From JAWVFK01 sp033856175 (lineage in GTDB: Bacteria > Actinomycetota > Thermoleophilia > Solirubrobacterales > 70-9), in the NCBI GenBank assembly GCA_033856175.1, contig JAWVFK010000035.1, positions 1-36,836 of the forward strand: a stretch of DNA of 36,836 bases. Reading direction: 5' to 3'. The notes under the pieces are model-generated. The model saw only the letters and a list, made by a program, of their open reading frames with translations. It was not told where the DNA came from and made no database searches. A program made the translations under genes and the position numbers. This document shows, in pieces, positions 17,611 through 27,781 of this stretch (position 1 is its first letter; each line of letters begins with the position of its first letter).

Positions 17611-19175
17611 CCCGACACCAGATAGCTACGCCCGCGAACGGACCCGTAGACATCCCGAAACCGGTTTCGATCGAAATGCGAGAGACGATCACCCGTCGCA
17701 AAGAACGCTCGCCGACCGTCGCTCGAGGTCAGCAGCGAATGGCCTTGCTCGAAGAATCCGAGAGAGGCCATCAGCGGCGACTCTAGAAAGACCTCTTGAC
17801 GCGCGGTCAAGCCGGGGGCGGCAGCGGAAACAAGGTGAGTCGCATGGCCCCGACGCTCGTAGAAGTCCCAGGCATCGTCGTGATCGGAAGCCAGCAGCTG
17901 CTGCTTGGCGGCGAAGAAGATGCGCCGTCCATCCGACGAAGCTCCCGCAAACCGCGCGCTCGCATGGCCTGCATCCCGCGAGCTGGTCGAAACGAGCTTT
18001 GGCACACCATTCGTGAACTCATAGACGTCTCGCGCGCTGTCGCGATCTGCCTTGACGATCCTGCTGCCGGTTTCGTAGATGACATGGCTACCGTCCGCCG
18101 AGACCGTGGGCGGCACGTAGACACTGACACCGGGCGTCGCAACGAGCTTGGTCTGGCCGTGAGCCCGTTCATAGATGTGGATCGGATTGCCGCGATCCCG
18201 CGTCGGCTGCGGTACCGATGCGACCATGGCCTCCTGGGTGCCGAAGAAGATTCGGCTGGCGTCGCTCGACATGCCCTGAAAATGGGAATCGAAGTCCGGA
18301 CGCGCCGAGACGGGGTCCTTGGAGATGAGGACATTGCGGCCGGCCCGGCGCTTGTAGACGTCGAGACAGCGATCGTGATCGTGAGGGGTCAGCGGTTGCT
18401 TGGTCTCGAAGACGACCGCGCGGGCATCGCTGGTGCTGCCCCCGAGGCGCGCGTTGCGAGCGATTCTGGTTGTCCTGCCGTTGTGGAGATCGAAGAGACC
18501 CCCGAGGGCCCACCGCCAGTTTGGCCCGGACTGGAAGAAGAGATGCGATCCATCGGCCGACGCGCCCACATAGTGGCCGGGAGCGCGGATGCGGTCGACC
18601 GCACCGCCGCGGTATTCGAATCTCCCGCCCGGGTCGACATCGAAGAGCACCCGCGCGCCGTCGCTGGAAACGTGTTCGAAGGTTGGCATGCCCCCGCCGG
18701 GGACCTTGCTCGGCGCTCGAGACAGGAGGACCGTCGTCGCGCCGAAGCGCTCGTACAGATCCGTGTCGTGGTCGGTGTCAGACCGGACGAGGGCATCAGC
18801 GGTGGTGAAGAAGGCGCGGCTGCCATTCGCCGAGATCGCCTCGAGCGAAGCACCCACTCCGGCGTCGTCGCCGCGGGAGCCAGTCGAGACGAGGGTTAGC
18901 TGGGAACCCGTGCGCTTGTAGATGTCCACACGACGATCGCGGTCACGCTCGAGGAGCTGCCGCGCCGTTTGGAAGAAGATGCGGCGGCCGTCGTCGGAGA
19001 CGGCACTGAGACCTACGTTCGCCGGCGCGAGTGGGGCAGGGCCCACCGCCGGCACTGACGGGGACGGCGGTGGCGCGTCCAGCGCGCAGGGAGCTGGCTT
19101 GCTACCGCTGGCCGATGCAGCGAGCCCGGCCAGCCCGGCCATGCTGAAAAGCGCCACGACGACGAATGCGCGCAT
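17607..19175 (-). CDS. Secreted nine-unit TolB/PD40-like propeller protein, paralog 3
   Basis: The 522-aa protein has a signal peptide (about 1-22, ending LAASASG), then SKPAPC and a Pro/Ala linker. Nine units follow; units 3 and 4 are degenerate (LFDVDPGG and LFFQSGPN) and unit 5 has DHDRCLDVYKR. The protein contains only two cysteines, one after the signal peptide and one in unit 5, so a disulfide joining the N-terminal extension to the middle of the propeller is plausible. The ATG lies 2 bp after the stop of paralog 4, and the end overlaps the start of paralog 2. Confidence 0.85.
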   Translation of the reverse strand: MRAFVVVALFSMAGLAGLAASASGSKPAPCALDAPPPSPSVPAVGPAPLAPANVGLSAVSDDGRRIFFQTARQLLERDRDRRVDIYKRTGSQLTLVSTGSRGDDAGVGASLEAISANGSRAFFTTADALVRSDTDHDTDLYERFGATTVLLSRAPSKVPGGGMPTFEHVSSDGARVLFDVDPGGRFEYRGGAVDRIRAPGHYVGASADGSHLFFQSGPNWRWALGGLFDLHNGRTTRIARNARLGGSTSDARAVVFETKQPLTPHDHDRCLDVYKRRAGRNVLISKDPVSARPDFDSHFQGMSSDASRIFFGTQEAMVASVPQPTRDRGNPIHIYERAHGQTKLVATPGVSVYVPPTVSADGSHVIYETGSRIVKADRDSARDVYEFTNGVPKLVSTSSRDAGHASARFAGASSDGRRIFFAAKQQLLASDHDDAWDFYERRGHATHLVSAAAPGLTARQEVFLESPLMASLGFFEQGHSLLTSSDGRRAFFATGDRLSHFDRNRFRDVYGSVRGRSYLVSG

Positions 19176-19177
19176 GG

Positions 19178-20791
19178 CTACGGCAGCCTTCCGCCAGGCT
19201 GGCGCGAGAGCAGGCGGGTTCGCCCGTGACTGCGCTCATACACGTCTGGGAGCCCATTGCGGTCGCTCGGCACCAGCCGCTTCTCCGTGGTGAACACGAT
19301 TCGGCTCCCATCCGCCGATATGAGCGGACTCGCCATCCGGTTGAAAGATGCGAGCCATCTATAGGCTGGACCAGCGTCTGAGACGCCGTCCTCGCGCCGT
19401 GAAACGAGGGTCGTCGTCCGTCCGGTGTGCTGGTAGAGATCGTCAAAAAGATCACGATCACCTTGTGCCAGGCTCTCCACGGTCGTGAACAGGAGCCGAC
19501 GGCCATCGTGGGAGACGGCCCCGACATAGGCGTCGTAGTCGCGCGGTCCAGTCGAGGCTAGGTGGGTCGCACCATCGACGTACTCATACACGTCGCGGTG
19601 GTGATCGCCGTCCCCAGGCACGAGCGATGCATCCGTCTCCAGAAACGCCCCGCCGTCGTCGCTGACCGTGCTTAGAAACGAGCCAAGCCGATACGAGTTG
19701 GGAGCAGTAGGAAACGACGCGACAACGGTAGTCGTGTCGCCGGCTCGCTCATAGACGTGCCAGTAGAGGGACTCGGGATCGGTGCCAATCCCGGCGCCGG
19801 CCATGGCTTCATGGCTGCTGAAGAAGATGTGTGCGAGATCGGTCGAAGCGCCCTCGAAGTGTGCGTTCTCGTCATCGCCCGAGCCCGGCCCAGTTGAAAC
19901 CAAGGTGTTGATGTCATTCGACCGGACGTAGACGTCACGGCAGGTGTCGGCGTCGGCCGGGCTCAATGCGGCGCGGGTGCTGAACACGATCGCCGAACCG
20001 TCCGGGCTGACAGCGTCGAGCATCACTGGGACGTTCAGGCCCGCAGAAACCCCGTCGTGCTCCTCGAAAAGCCAGTCGTACTGATAATCATCGTTCTCCC
20101 TGATTCCGAACAAGACGTGCCGTCCATCGGCTGACGCGCTGGCGAAGTGCGCGTTCGAGACCCAGGCGGTATGACCGGAATGCCATCGGTAGAGGCTGAG
20201 TCCGTCGGCGTCCGGGTCATCCGCCGTCAGCCGCTTGTCGGTTTCGAAAAACACGGTGTCTCCGCCATCGCGGATAGCGCGCACCCTGGCCTGCTCGGCA
20301 GGAAACCTCGCGCGCGCGGCCGGCCCGCCGCTGACTAGCGTCGTGCGGCCCCGGTAGCGCTCGTAGATATCGACACCTCGATCGCGGTCCGATCGCGTCA
20401 GCTGATCTATCGTCGAGAAGAAGACCCGGCGGCCATCGCTGCTCGCGCCGGCAAACCAGACGTCATGACCGCCCGCTCGCGATCGACCAGCAGATTCGAG
20501 GAAGGCCTTACCGCGTGCCTGACCGTAGATGTCGAGACCGTGATCTCGATCTTCACTGACAAGCCGCCGGTCGGTGACGAAAAACACATGGCGGGCATTT
20601 GTCGAGGCGCCCACGAGCTCCATTCGGGGACCTGCCGGGGCAGGTCCACCAGGAGCGTAGGACGGGGGCGGCGGATCTGGGCACGGAGATTTTTGGCTCG
20701 CCGCCACGACCTGGGTCTGTCCGAGGAAGCCCAGCGAGCCCAGCGCAAGAACCAAGGTCGTCGCCCCACTGATACCCCAAAACCCCTTCAC
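19178..20791 (-). CDS. Secreted nine-unit TolB/PD40-like propeller protein, paralog 4
   Basis: The 537-aa protein is the first of the four in transcription order. The GTG at 20791 leads directly into a signal helix (about 8-30), then KSPCPDPPPPSY. Nine units follow; unit 4 is degenerate (VLFGIREND) and unit 5 has DADTCRDVYVRSNDINTLVS, close to the same place in paralog 2. It has only two cysteines, as in paralog 3. No Shine-Dalgarno or clear -10 is seen in the 50-bp gap to htrA, so it may be transcribed from htrA. I see no enzymatic motif; an extracytoplasmic binding or scaffold role is a guess. Confidence 0.85.
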   Translation of the reverse strand: MKGFWGISGATTLVLALGSLGFLGQTQVVAASQKSPCPDPPPPSYAPGGPAPAGPRMELVGASTNARHVFFVTDRRLVSEDRDHGLDIYGQARGKAFLESAGRSRAGGHDVWFAGASSDGRRVFFSTIDQLTRSDRDRGVDIYERYRGRTTLVSGGPAARARFPAEQARVRAIRDGGDTVFFETDKRLTADDPDADGLSLYRWHSGHTAWVSNAHFASASADGRHVLFGIRENDDYQYDWLFEEHDGVSAGLNVPVMLDAVSPDGSAIVFSTRAALSPADADTCRDVYVRSNDINTLVSTGPGSGDDENAHFEGASTDLAHIFFSSHEAMAGAGIGTDPESLYWHVYERAGDTTTVVASFPTAPNSYRLGSFLSTVSDDGGAFLETDASLVPGDGDHHRDVYEYVDGATHLASTGPRDYDAYVGAVSHDGRRLLFTTVESLAQGDRDLFDDLYQHTGRTTTLVSRREDGVSDAGPAYRWLASFNRMASPLISADGSRIVFTTEKRLVPSDRNGLPDVYERSHGRTRLLSRQPGGRLP

Positions 20792-20841
20792 ATCCAGAAC
20801 AACGCGGTAGCGCGTCCGGTTGTGACAGTTGAGACGTTCGG

Positions 20842-22065
20842 CTAGTTACCGAACGGGCTCTGACCCTGCTGAGCCCCTCCCTGGACGACCGCGGGCCGCT
20901 CGCCGAGGGTCACCGTGACGTCGTGTGGCTTTCCTTCGCGCAGAATCGACAGCCTCAGCTTGTCACCCGGCTTCTTCTTGTCGACGGCATCGGCCACCTG
21001 CTGCATCCCGGTGACCCCGTGGCCGTCGACCGCAGCGACGATGTCCCCGCCGAGCAGGACCTGGGTGCCGTTGATGCTCGCCTGGGTCGAGCCGCCCTGG
21101 ATGCCGGCCTTAGCGGCTGGGCCACCCGGGAAGGCGTCCTGGACGAGGACGCCCTTGTCGACGGGCAGGTTGAGCGCCCTGGCGATCTCGGGGCTGATGT
21201 CGCTGCCGTCGATGCCGAGATAGGCGCGCTTGACCTGGCCGCCGGAGCGCAGCTGGCCGACGATCGTCCGCGCCGTGTCGATCGGGATCGCGAAGCCGAC
21301 GCCGACCGAGCCTCCGCCGCCCGCGGTGGCGATCTGGGAGTTGATGCCGATGACCTCGCCGGCCGCATCGATCAGCGGGCCACCCGAGTTGCCGGGGTTG
21401 ATCGAGGCGTCGGTCTGGATGACGTGGGAGATCGTGAAGCCGTTCGGCGCCTGGATCTGGCGCTGCAGCGCCGAGACGATGCCGGTGGTCACGGTCCGGT
21501 CGAGGCCGAAGGGGTTGCCGATCGCGACGACGGGGTCGCCGACCTCGGCTCGTGAGGAGTTGCCGAGCGTGAGCGGATGCAGCCTGACCTTGCTCGGATC
21601 GACGCGGATCAGCGCCAGGTCGTTGGACGGATCGGCGCCCACGCGTTGCGCCGGGACGGTCGCCTTGTCCGAGCCGAGCGCGACCCTGATGTCCGAGGCG
21701 CCGGCGACCACGTGGTTGTTGGTGAGGATGTCGCCGTTTCGATCGATGACGAAGCCGGAGCCGCTCGAGGTCCGGCGCTGCGGCACGCCGAAGAAGTCGA
21801 AGGGCGACGCCGTTCGCGTCGTCGAGGTCGCCTGGATGAAGGCGACGCCGGGGGCGTCGGCCTTGTAGATCTCGTTGACGGTCGAGGCCTTCCTCGTGTC
21901 GCCGGCGTTGCGCGTCAGCGGCGGGGCAGCCGAGAGTCCCTGGTCGCCTGCCGGCGAGTGAATCCAGCCGGCGGCGATCGCGACCCAGCCGAGCAGGCCG
22001 ACGACCAAGCCGCCGATGATCCCGCCTGCAAGCGTTGGGCGAAGTCGATTTCCCGTTCCGGCCAC
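20842..22065 (-). CDS. HtrA/DegP-type serine protease with PDZ domain
   Basis: The 407-aa membrane-anchored protease has one N-terminal transmembrane helix (about 13-33), so the active domain faces outside. The trypsin-like triad is H118 (TNNHVVAG), D149 (SNDLALI) and S227 (INPGNSGGPL). A PDZ domain covers about 300-395 (YLGIDGSDI, LVQDAFPGGPAAKAGI, GGDIVAAVDG). Family members degrade or refold damaged envelope proteins. A glycine/glutamine-rich tail follows the PDZ domain. The start is GTG, with CAGAAT 6 nt upstream. It lies between two kinds of secreted repeat proteins, which could be its clients. Confidence 0.93.
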   Translation of the reverse strand: MAGTGNRLRPTLAGGIIGGLVVGLLGWVAIAAGWIHSPAGDQGLSAAPPLTRNAGDTRKASTVNEIYKADAPGVAFIQATSTTRTASPFDFFGVPQRRTSSGSGFVIDRNGDILTNNHVVAGASDIRVALGSDKATVPAQRVGADPSNDLALIRVDPSKVRLHPLTLGNSSRAEVGDPVVAIGNPFGLDRTVTTGIVSALQRQIQAPNGFTISHVIQTDASINPGNSGGPLIDAAGEVIGINSQIATAGGGGSVGVGFAIPIDTARTIVGQLRSGGQVKRAYLGIDGSDISPEIARALNLPVDKGVLVQDAFPGGPAAKAGIQGGSTQASINGTQVLLGGDIVAAVDGHGVTGMQQVADAVDKKKPGDKLRLSILREGKPHDVTVTLGERPAVVQGGAQQGQSPFGN

Positions 22066-22071
22066 GGGGCA

Positions 22072-22077
22072 ATTCTG
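22072..22077 (-). promoter_or_regulatory. -10 box for a leaderless htrA transcript
   Basis: CAGAAT on the minus strand ends 6 nt before the htrA GTG. Just upstream is a small inverted repeat AACGC-AA-GCGTT (about 22079-22090), which could be a regulator site. Confidence 0.35.
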
Positions 22078-22098
22078 AACGCTTGCGTTTAAGCGCCG

Positions 22099-23061
22099 CT
22101 AAAAGGCGCGGACGAAGCTGACCGGCGAGTGGAAGATCCGCTCGCAGCCGGAAAGTCTGTCCTGCGCGTCCGAGAAGGCCTGGTCGGCGCCGGCGCCACA
22201 GCTGACCCGATCGCGGCTGCCGCGACGGCTGCTGATGACGTCGTTGCCCCCGCCACCGAACAGCAGATCGCGGCCGGCGCCGCCGGCGATCAGATCACGC
22301 CCGCCGAGCCCGCGGATCGTGTCGGCGCCGTCGCCACCGTCGAGCCAGTCGAAGGCGTCGTGGCCGCGAAGCACGTCGTCACCCTTGCCGGCGAAGAAGC
22401 CGACCTGCATCGAGCCGAGCTGGCCGTCGAACCCGGGTCCGCCATCGGCACTGATCCTGTCGTTGCCCCGGCCGCTGAGGATGTCGTGGAAGCCGGGTCG
22501 GGTGAAGGTCAGATCTACATCGGCGCTCACCGGCGCCTCCTGGCCGGCGTTGAGGTTGGCGGCGGGATGGCCGCCGGAGGTGCCGAAGCGGAAGCTGTCA
22601 GGCAGGGCGCTGCCGTGGATCCCCATGTCGCTCTGGCTACCGTGCTGCCGCACCGAGATCTCGATCTCTGACGTCCCGTCCGGTTCGACGGTCGCCCCCG
22701 GAGCCAGCGGACCTCCGCCGAGGTTGATGAAGACGCTTGTCGAGCGGGCCGACGAGGCGTCGATGACGATGCTGTCGATGTTTGTCACGGTCGGCGTGCC
22801 GCCGCTGCAGCTCACGTGGATTTTCGATCCCAGTGTCGAGTCGTCGCGCAGCTCGATTACGTCGCCCGCGCGCCGCAGGTCGAGTGCGTCGAACTGGTCC
22901 ATCGTGATCGACATCACGTTGCCCTGCGGCAGGATCGGCAGGCCGCCATCCTGGTAGGTGCAGCGCACCCGGGCGCCGGCGATGGCAGGCGCCAGGGCGC
23001 CGACGAGCAGCAGCGCCGCGATGGCACCGAGCAACCTGGTCTGTCGCCTGCTGAAAAACAC
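22099..23061 (-). CDS. Secreted RTX-like calcium-binding protein
   Basis: The 320-aa protein has a signal peptide (about 1-30, ending AIAGA). The N-terminal 180 residues are beta-rich, with no recognised family; the C-terminal 130 hold RTX nonapeptides (SGRGNDRIS, AGKGDDVLRG, GGDGADTIRGLGGRDLIAGGA, GGGGNDVIS). It ends with a cysteine pair region (VSCGAGAD, LSGCE). The same overall plan of RTX array plus C-terminal cysteines is seen in the 695-aa protein at 96, but without 27-residue units. The start is GTG at 23061 with no clear ribosome site. It lies between trpC and htrA. Confidence 0.85.
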   Translation of the reverse strand: MFFSRRQTRLLGAIAALLLVGALAPAIAGARVRCTYQDGGLPILPQGNVMSITMDQFDALDLRRAGDVIELRDDSTLGSKIHVSCSGGTPTVTNIDSIVIDASSARSTSVFINLGGGPLAPGATVEPDGTSEIEISVRQHGSQSDMGIHGSALPDSFRFGTSGGHPAANLNAGQEAPVSADVDLTFTRPGFHDILSGRGNDRISADGGPGFDGQLGSMQVGFFAGKGDDVLRGHDAFDWLDGGDGADTIRGLGGRDLIAGGAGRDLLFGGGGNDVISSRRGSRDRVSCGAGADQAFSDAQDRLSGCERIFHSPVSFVRAF

Positions 23062-23114
23062 CCTGCGATGTGTAAAACGCCGCCGGCCCCGTTTCCGTGA
23101 CGGTAAAACAGCGC

Positions 23115-23927
23115 TCAGAGCCGGTGCTCCCCGGTCGCCTCTTCCTCACGGCAGAGGGCCCGCAGCGCCGCCTCGGGGTCCGGCGAGCGCATCAGCGACT
23201 CGCCGATCAGCACCGCGTCGACGCCGATCTCCTCCAGCGCGTCCAGCTCCTCGCGGTCGCTGAGGCCGCTCTCGGAGACGACGGTCTTGCCGGCGGGAAC
23301 GTCGGTGATCAGCTCGTGCGTCGTTGCGACGTCGACGCTGAGGTCGGCGAGGTTGCGGTTGTTGATTCCGATCACGTCGCAGTCGAGCTCCAGCGCCCGC
23401 TCGAGCTCGGTCTCGTCGTGGACCTCGACGAGGCAGTCGAGGTCGAGCGCCCGCGCCTGCGCGTGCAGGCTCGCCAGCTCCTCGTCCTCGAGGATCGCGA
23501 CGATCAGCAGGACGGCGTCGGCGCCGTTGGCCGCCGCCTCGTAGAGCTGGTAGGGGTCGATCGTGAAGTCCTTGCGCAGGACCGGCAGGCTCGACGCGTC
23601 GTGGGCCGCGCGCAGGTCGGCTAGCGAACCGCCGAAGCTCTCCTCCTCGGTCAGGACGCTGATCGCGGCGGCGCCACCGCGCTCGTAGGCGCGGACGATC
23701 TCGGTCGGCTCGGCGCTCCCGCGAATCTCGCCGGCGCTGGGCGAGCGGCGCTTGAACTCGGCGATCAGCGACAGGCCCGGGCGGACGAGCGCTTCGTTGA
23801 ACGGACGGCCGCCGTCGAGCGGTCGATCGCTCAAGCGCTCCTGCAGCTCTGCCACAGGAACCTCGCCGCGGCGCCGGTCCACGGCGCTGCGGGTGCTGGC
23901 GACTATCTGGTCGAGCATGCTCATCAT
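23115..23927 (-). CDS. trpC: Indole-3-glycerol phosphate synthase
   Basis: The 270-aa barrel closes the indole ring. Catalytic residues are seen as K59 (IAEFKRRSPS), K119 (VLRKDF), E168 (LVEVH) and N190 (GINNRNL), with SESGLS and VLIGESLM binding phosphate. It is monofunctional, separate from TrpF. Three in-frame ATG codons lie at the start (residues 1, 2, 4); the first, 6 bp after the trpD stop, is used here. It is the last trp gene of the hisIE-trpEGDC operon; envelope genes follow it. Confidence 0.95.
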   Translation of the reverse strand: MMSMLDQIVASTRSAVDRRRGEVPVAELQERLSDRPLDGGRPFNEALVRPGLSLIAEFKRRSPSAGEIRGSAEPTEIVRAYERGGAAAISVLTEEESFGGSLADLRAAHDASSLPVLRKDFTIDPYQLYEAAANGADAVLLIVAILEDEELASLHAQARALDLDCLVEVHDETELERALELDCDVIGINNRNLADLSVDVATTHELITDVPAGKTVVSESGLSDREELDALEEIGVDAVLIGESLMRSPDPEAALRALCREEEATGEHRL

Positions 23928-23933
23928 CCGAGC

Positions 23934-24965
23934 CTAGGCTGCCGCCAGCGCCGTCGTCAACTCGACGAGCCGCTCGAGCACGCCGCGCGCCGCGCCCGAG
24001 TCGAGCGCCTCTTGCGCCCGGCCGACCCCCGCCGCCAGGTCGCTGACCGCATCGGCGGCGAGGATCGCCGCACCGGCGTTGAGCGCGGCGACGTCACGGG
24101 CCGGGCCGGCCTCGCCCGCGAGCACTGCCCTGGTCACGGCGGCGTTCTCATCCGGCGTGCCGCCGGCGACCGCCTCGCGCGGGGCCGCTTCGAGCCCGAG
24201 CTCGACCGGGTCGGCGAACCACTCCTCGGTGCCGCCGCTGCGGACCTCGATGACGCGGTTCCCGGCCCAGAGGCTGAGCTCGTCGGTGCCGTCGTCGGCG
24301 TTGACGACCAGCGCCCGCTCGCAGCCGAGGCCGATCAGCGCCTCGGCGATCGTCTCCTGATAGCGGCGATCGGAGACGCCGACCACCTGGCGCCCGGCCC
24401 CCGCCGGATTGGTCAGCGGGCCGAGGAAGTTGAAGATCGTCCGCACGCCCAGCTCCTTGCGCACCGGCACGACATGCCTGGTCGCCTGGTGATGGCGCGG
24501 CGCGAACATGAAGCCGAAGCCGGTCTCCTCGATGCAGCGGGCGACCTGCTCGGGACCGAGCTCGACCTGGACGCCGAGCGCCTCGAGCAGATCAGCCGAG
24601 CCGCACTTCGAGGTCGCCGAGCGATTGCCGTGCTTGGCGACGACGCAGCCGGCGCCGGCGGCGATCAGCGCCGCCGTCGTCGAGATGTTGAAGGTCGAGG
24701 GGCCACCGCCGGTCCCGGCCGTGTCGACGAGGTCGTCGCGGCCGGTCTCGACCGGCTCGGCGAGCGAGCGCATCGTCCGCGCCAGGCCGACGAGCTCGGC
24801 AACCGTCTCGCCCTTGGCCCGCAGCCCGACGAGGAAGGCGCCGGTCTGGACCTCGCTGGCGCGCCCCTGCATGATCTCCTCGAGCACGGCCGAGGTGTGG
24901 TCGGCGCTCAGATGCTCGCCGGCGCAGAGGGCGTCGATCGCTCGGGTCAGGATGTCGTTGGGCAC
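23934..24965 (-). CDS. trpD: Anthranilate phosphoribosyltransferase
   Basis: The 343-aa enzyme transfers phosphoribose from PRPP to anthranilate. The PRPP loop is DTAGTGGG (81-88), where most homologs have GTGGD; the following NIST, KHGNRSATSKCGSADLLEALG (from 111) and the acidic DDGTDEL region are normal. It is a separate protein, not fused to TrpG. The start is GTG at 24965, 25 bp after trpG. Confidence 0.95.
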   Translation of the reverse strand: MPNDILTRAIDALCAGEHLSADHTSAVLEEIMQGRASEVQTGAFLVGLRAKGETVAELVGLARTMRSLAEPVETGRDDLVDTAGTGGGPSTFNISTTAALIAAGAGCVVAKHGNRSATSKCGSADLLEALGVQVELGPEQVARCIEETGFGFMFAPRHHQATRHVVPVRKELGVRTIFNFLGPLTNPAGAGRQVVGVSDRRYQETIAEALIGLGCERALVVNADDGTDELSLWAGNRVIEVRSGGTEEWFADPVELGLEAAPREAVAGGTPDENAAVTRAVLAGEAGPARDVAALNAGAAILAADAVSDLAAGVGRAQEALDSGAARGVLERLVELTTALAAA

Positions 24966-24990
24966 GCTTGGCTCTCGCGATCCGTCGGTG

Positions 24991-25571
24991 TCAGTCGCCG
25001 GCCGTCGCGGCGAGGAAGTTACGCAGCATCTCCTTGCCGTGCGGCGTCAGCACCGACTCCGGGTGGAATTGGACCCCCTCGGCAGGCAGCGAGCGATGGC
25101 GGACGCCCATGACGACGTCGCCGTAGGAAGCGGTCAGCTCCAGCTCCTGCGGCAGCTCGGGGTCGGCGACGAGCGAGTGGTAGCGCCCGGCGACGAGCGG
25201 CGAGGGCAGCCCAGCGTAGATCGTCCTTCCGTCGTGCTCGATCTCGGCGTCCTTGCCGTGGATCGGCTCGCCGCGCACCGTGCGGCCGCCGAAGGCCTCG
25301 ACCATCGCCTGGTGGCCGAGGCAGACGCCGAGCACGGGGACCCCCGCCTCGGCAAAGGCCCTGACGGCGTCGATCGACATCCCGGCCTCGGCCGGCGTGC
25401 ATGGCCCCGGCGAGACGACGAGGCGCTCGGCGCCGCGCGCGAGCAGCTCGTCCACGGTCGCCTTGTCGTTGCGGACGACCTCGATCTCCGCCCCCAGCTC
25501 GCCCAGGTACTGGACGAGGTTGTAGGTGAAGGAGTCGTAGTTGTCGATCACGAGGACGCGGGTCATCTCGG

Positions 25572-25575
<4 letters not shown>
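24991..25575 (-). CDS. trpG: Anthranilate synthase glutamine amidotransferase component
   Basis: The 194-aa class I amidotransferase supplies ammonia to TrpE. It has NYDSFTYNL at the start, nucleophile C85 in VLGVCLGHQAM, and H171 and E173 in VQFHPES. The start at 25575 is chosen because its ATG overlaps the trpE TGA as ATGA; a GTG two codons earlier and an ATG three codons later are alternatives. In many bacteria this subunit is shared with aminodeoxychorismate synthase; no pabB is in the window. Confidence 0.95.
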
Positions 25576-27103
<1,528 letters not shown>

Positions 27104-27107
<4 letters not shown>

Positions 27108-27718
27108 CGGCGGCGACCGGCGAGGACGTCGAGAACGGCGGTCAGCGGCACGCCGCGCAGCGCCAGCAGGACCATCAGGTGGTAGACGACGTCGGCGGCC
27201 TCCTCGGCGACGCGGTCGTCGGACTCACCGGCGACGGCGCGAGCGACCTCGTCGGCTTCCTCGCGGACCTTCTCGCCGGCCAGCGCCGGGTCGTCGAGCA
27301 GCTCGACCGTGTAGCTGCCCTCGGGACGCTCCTCGGCCCGCCGGCGCAGGGTCCGCTCGAGCACCGCCGGAACCTCGTGGCGCGCCGGCGACGGCGCCTC
27401 GCCGCTGACGACGTCGCGGTGAAAGCACGAGCGCTCACCCGTGTGACAGGCGGGGCCGGTCGGCTCGACCAGCGCGACGAGGGCGTCGCCATCGCAGTCG
27501 TAGCGCAGCTGGCGCAGCCGCTGGACGTTGCCCGAGGTCTCGCCCTTGTGCCAGATCTCATCGCGCGAGCGGCTGTAGAAGTGGACCTCACCGCTGTCGA
27601 GCGTGCGCCGCACGGCCTCCGCGTTCATGTAGGCGAGCGTCAGCACCTCGCCCGAGTCGGCGTCCTGCATCACGCAGGGCACGAGCCCCTGGGCGTCGTA
27701 GTTGATCTCGGCGACCAT
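27104..27718 (-). CDS. hisIE: Bifunctional phosphoribosyl-AMP cyclohydrolase / phosphoribosyl-ATP pyrophosphatase
   Basis: The 204-aa protein does the second and third steps of histidine synthesis. The cyclohydrolase part (1-105) has WHKGETSGN and the metal ligands D74, D76, D78 in DCDGD, with C75, C91 and C98 as zinc ligands. The pyrophosphatase part (about 115-200) has KVREEADEV and EEAADVVYHLMVLLA. In many actinobacteria only HisI is next to trpE and HisE is separate; here they are fused. It is the first gene of the histidine/tryptophan operon, with TACACT 6 nt before the ATG and no Shine-Dalgarno. Confidence 0.94.
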
Positions 27719-27724
27719 CAGCTG

Positions 27725-27730
27725 AGTGTA
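27725..27730 (-). promoter_or_regulatory. -10 box for the leaderless hisIE-trpEGDC transcript
   Basis: TACACT on the minus strand ends exactly 6 nt before the hisIE ATG, in the 63-bp gap after era. A leaderless start would rule out a 5' riboswitch, T-box or leader-peptide attenuator for this operon. Confidence 0.45.
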
Positions 27731-27781
27731 GGTGGCGCCGCAGGCCTGGCCGGACAGCGCCGTTTCAAGCGTCGTTCGGAC

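Noticed and set aside
14321..20791. Transposon or integron origin of the propeller cluster
   Set aside because: No transposase, integrase, terminal inverted repeats or target duplications were seen at the edges; tandem duplication explains the layout.
27719..27781. T-box, riboswitch or leader-peptide attenuator for the hisIE-trp operon
   Set aside because: Only 63 bp separate hisIE from era. There is no leader frame with Trp or His codons and no terminator/antiterminator pair, and the -10 box points to a leaderless transcript.
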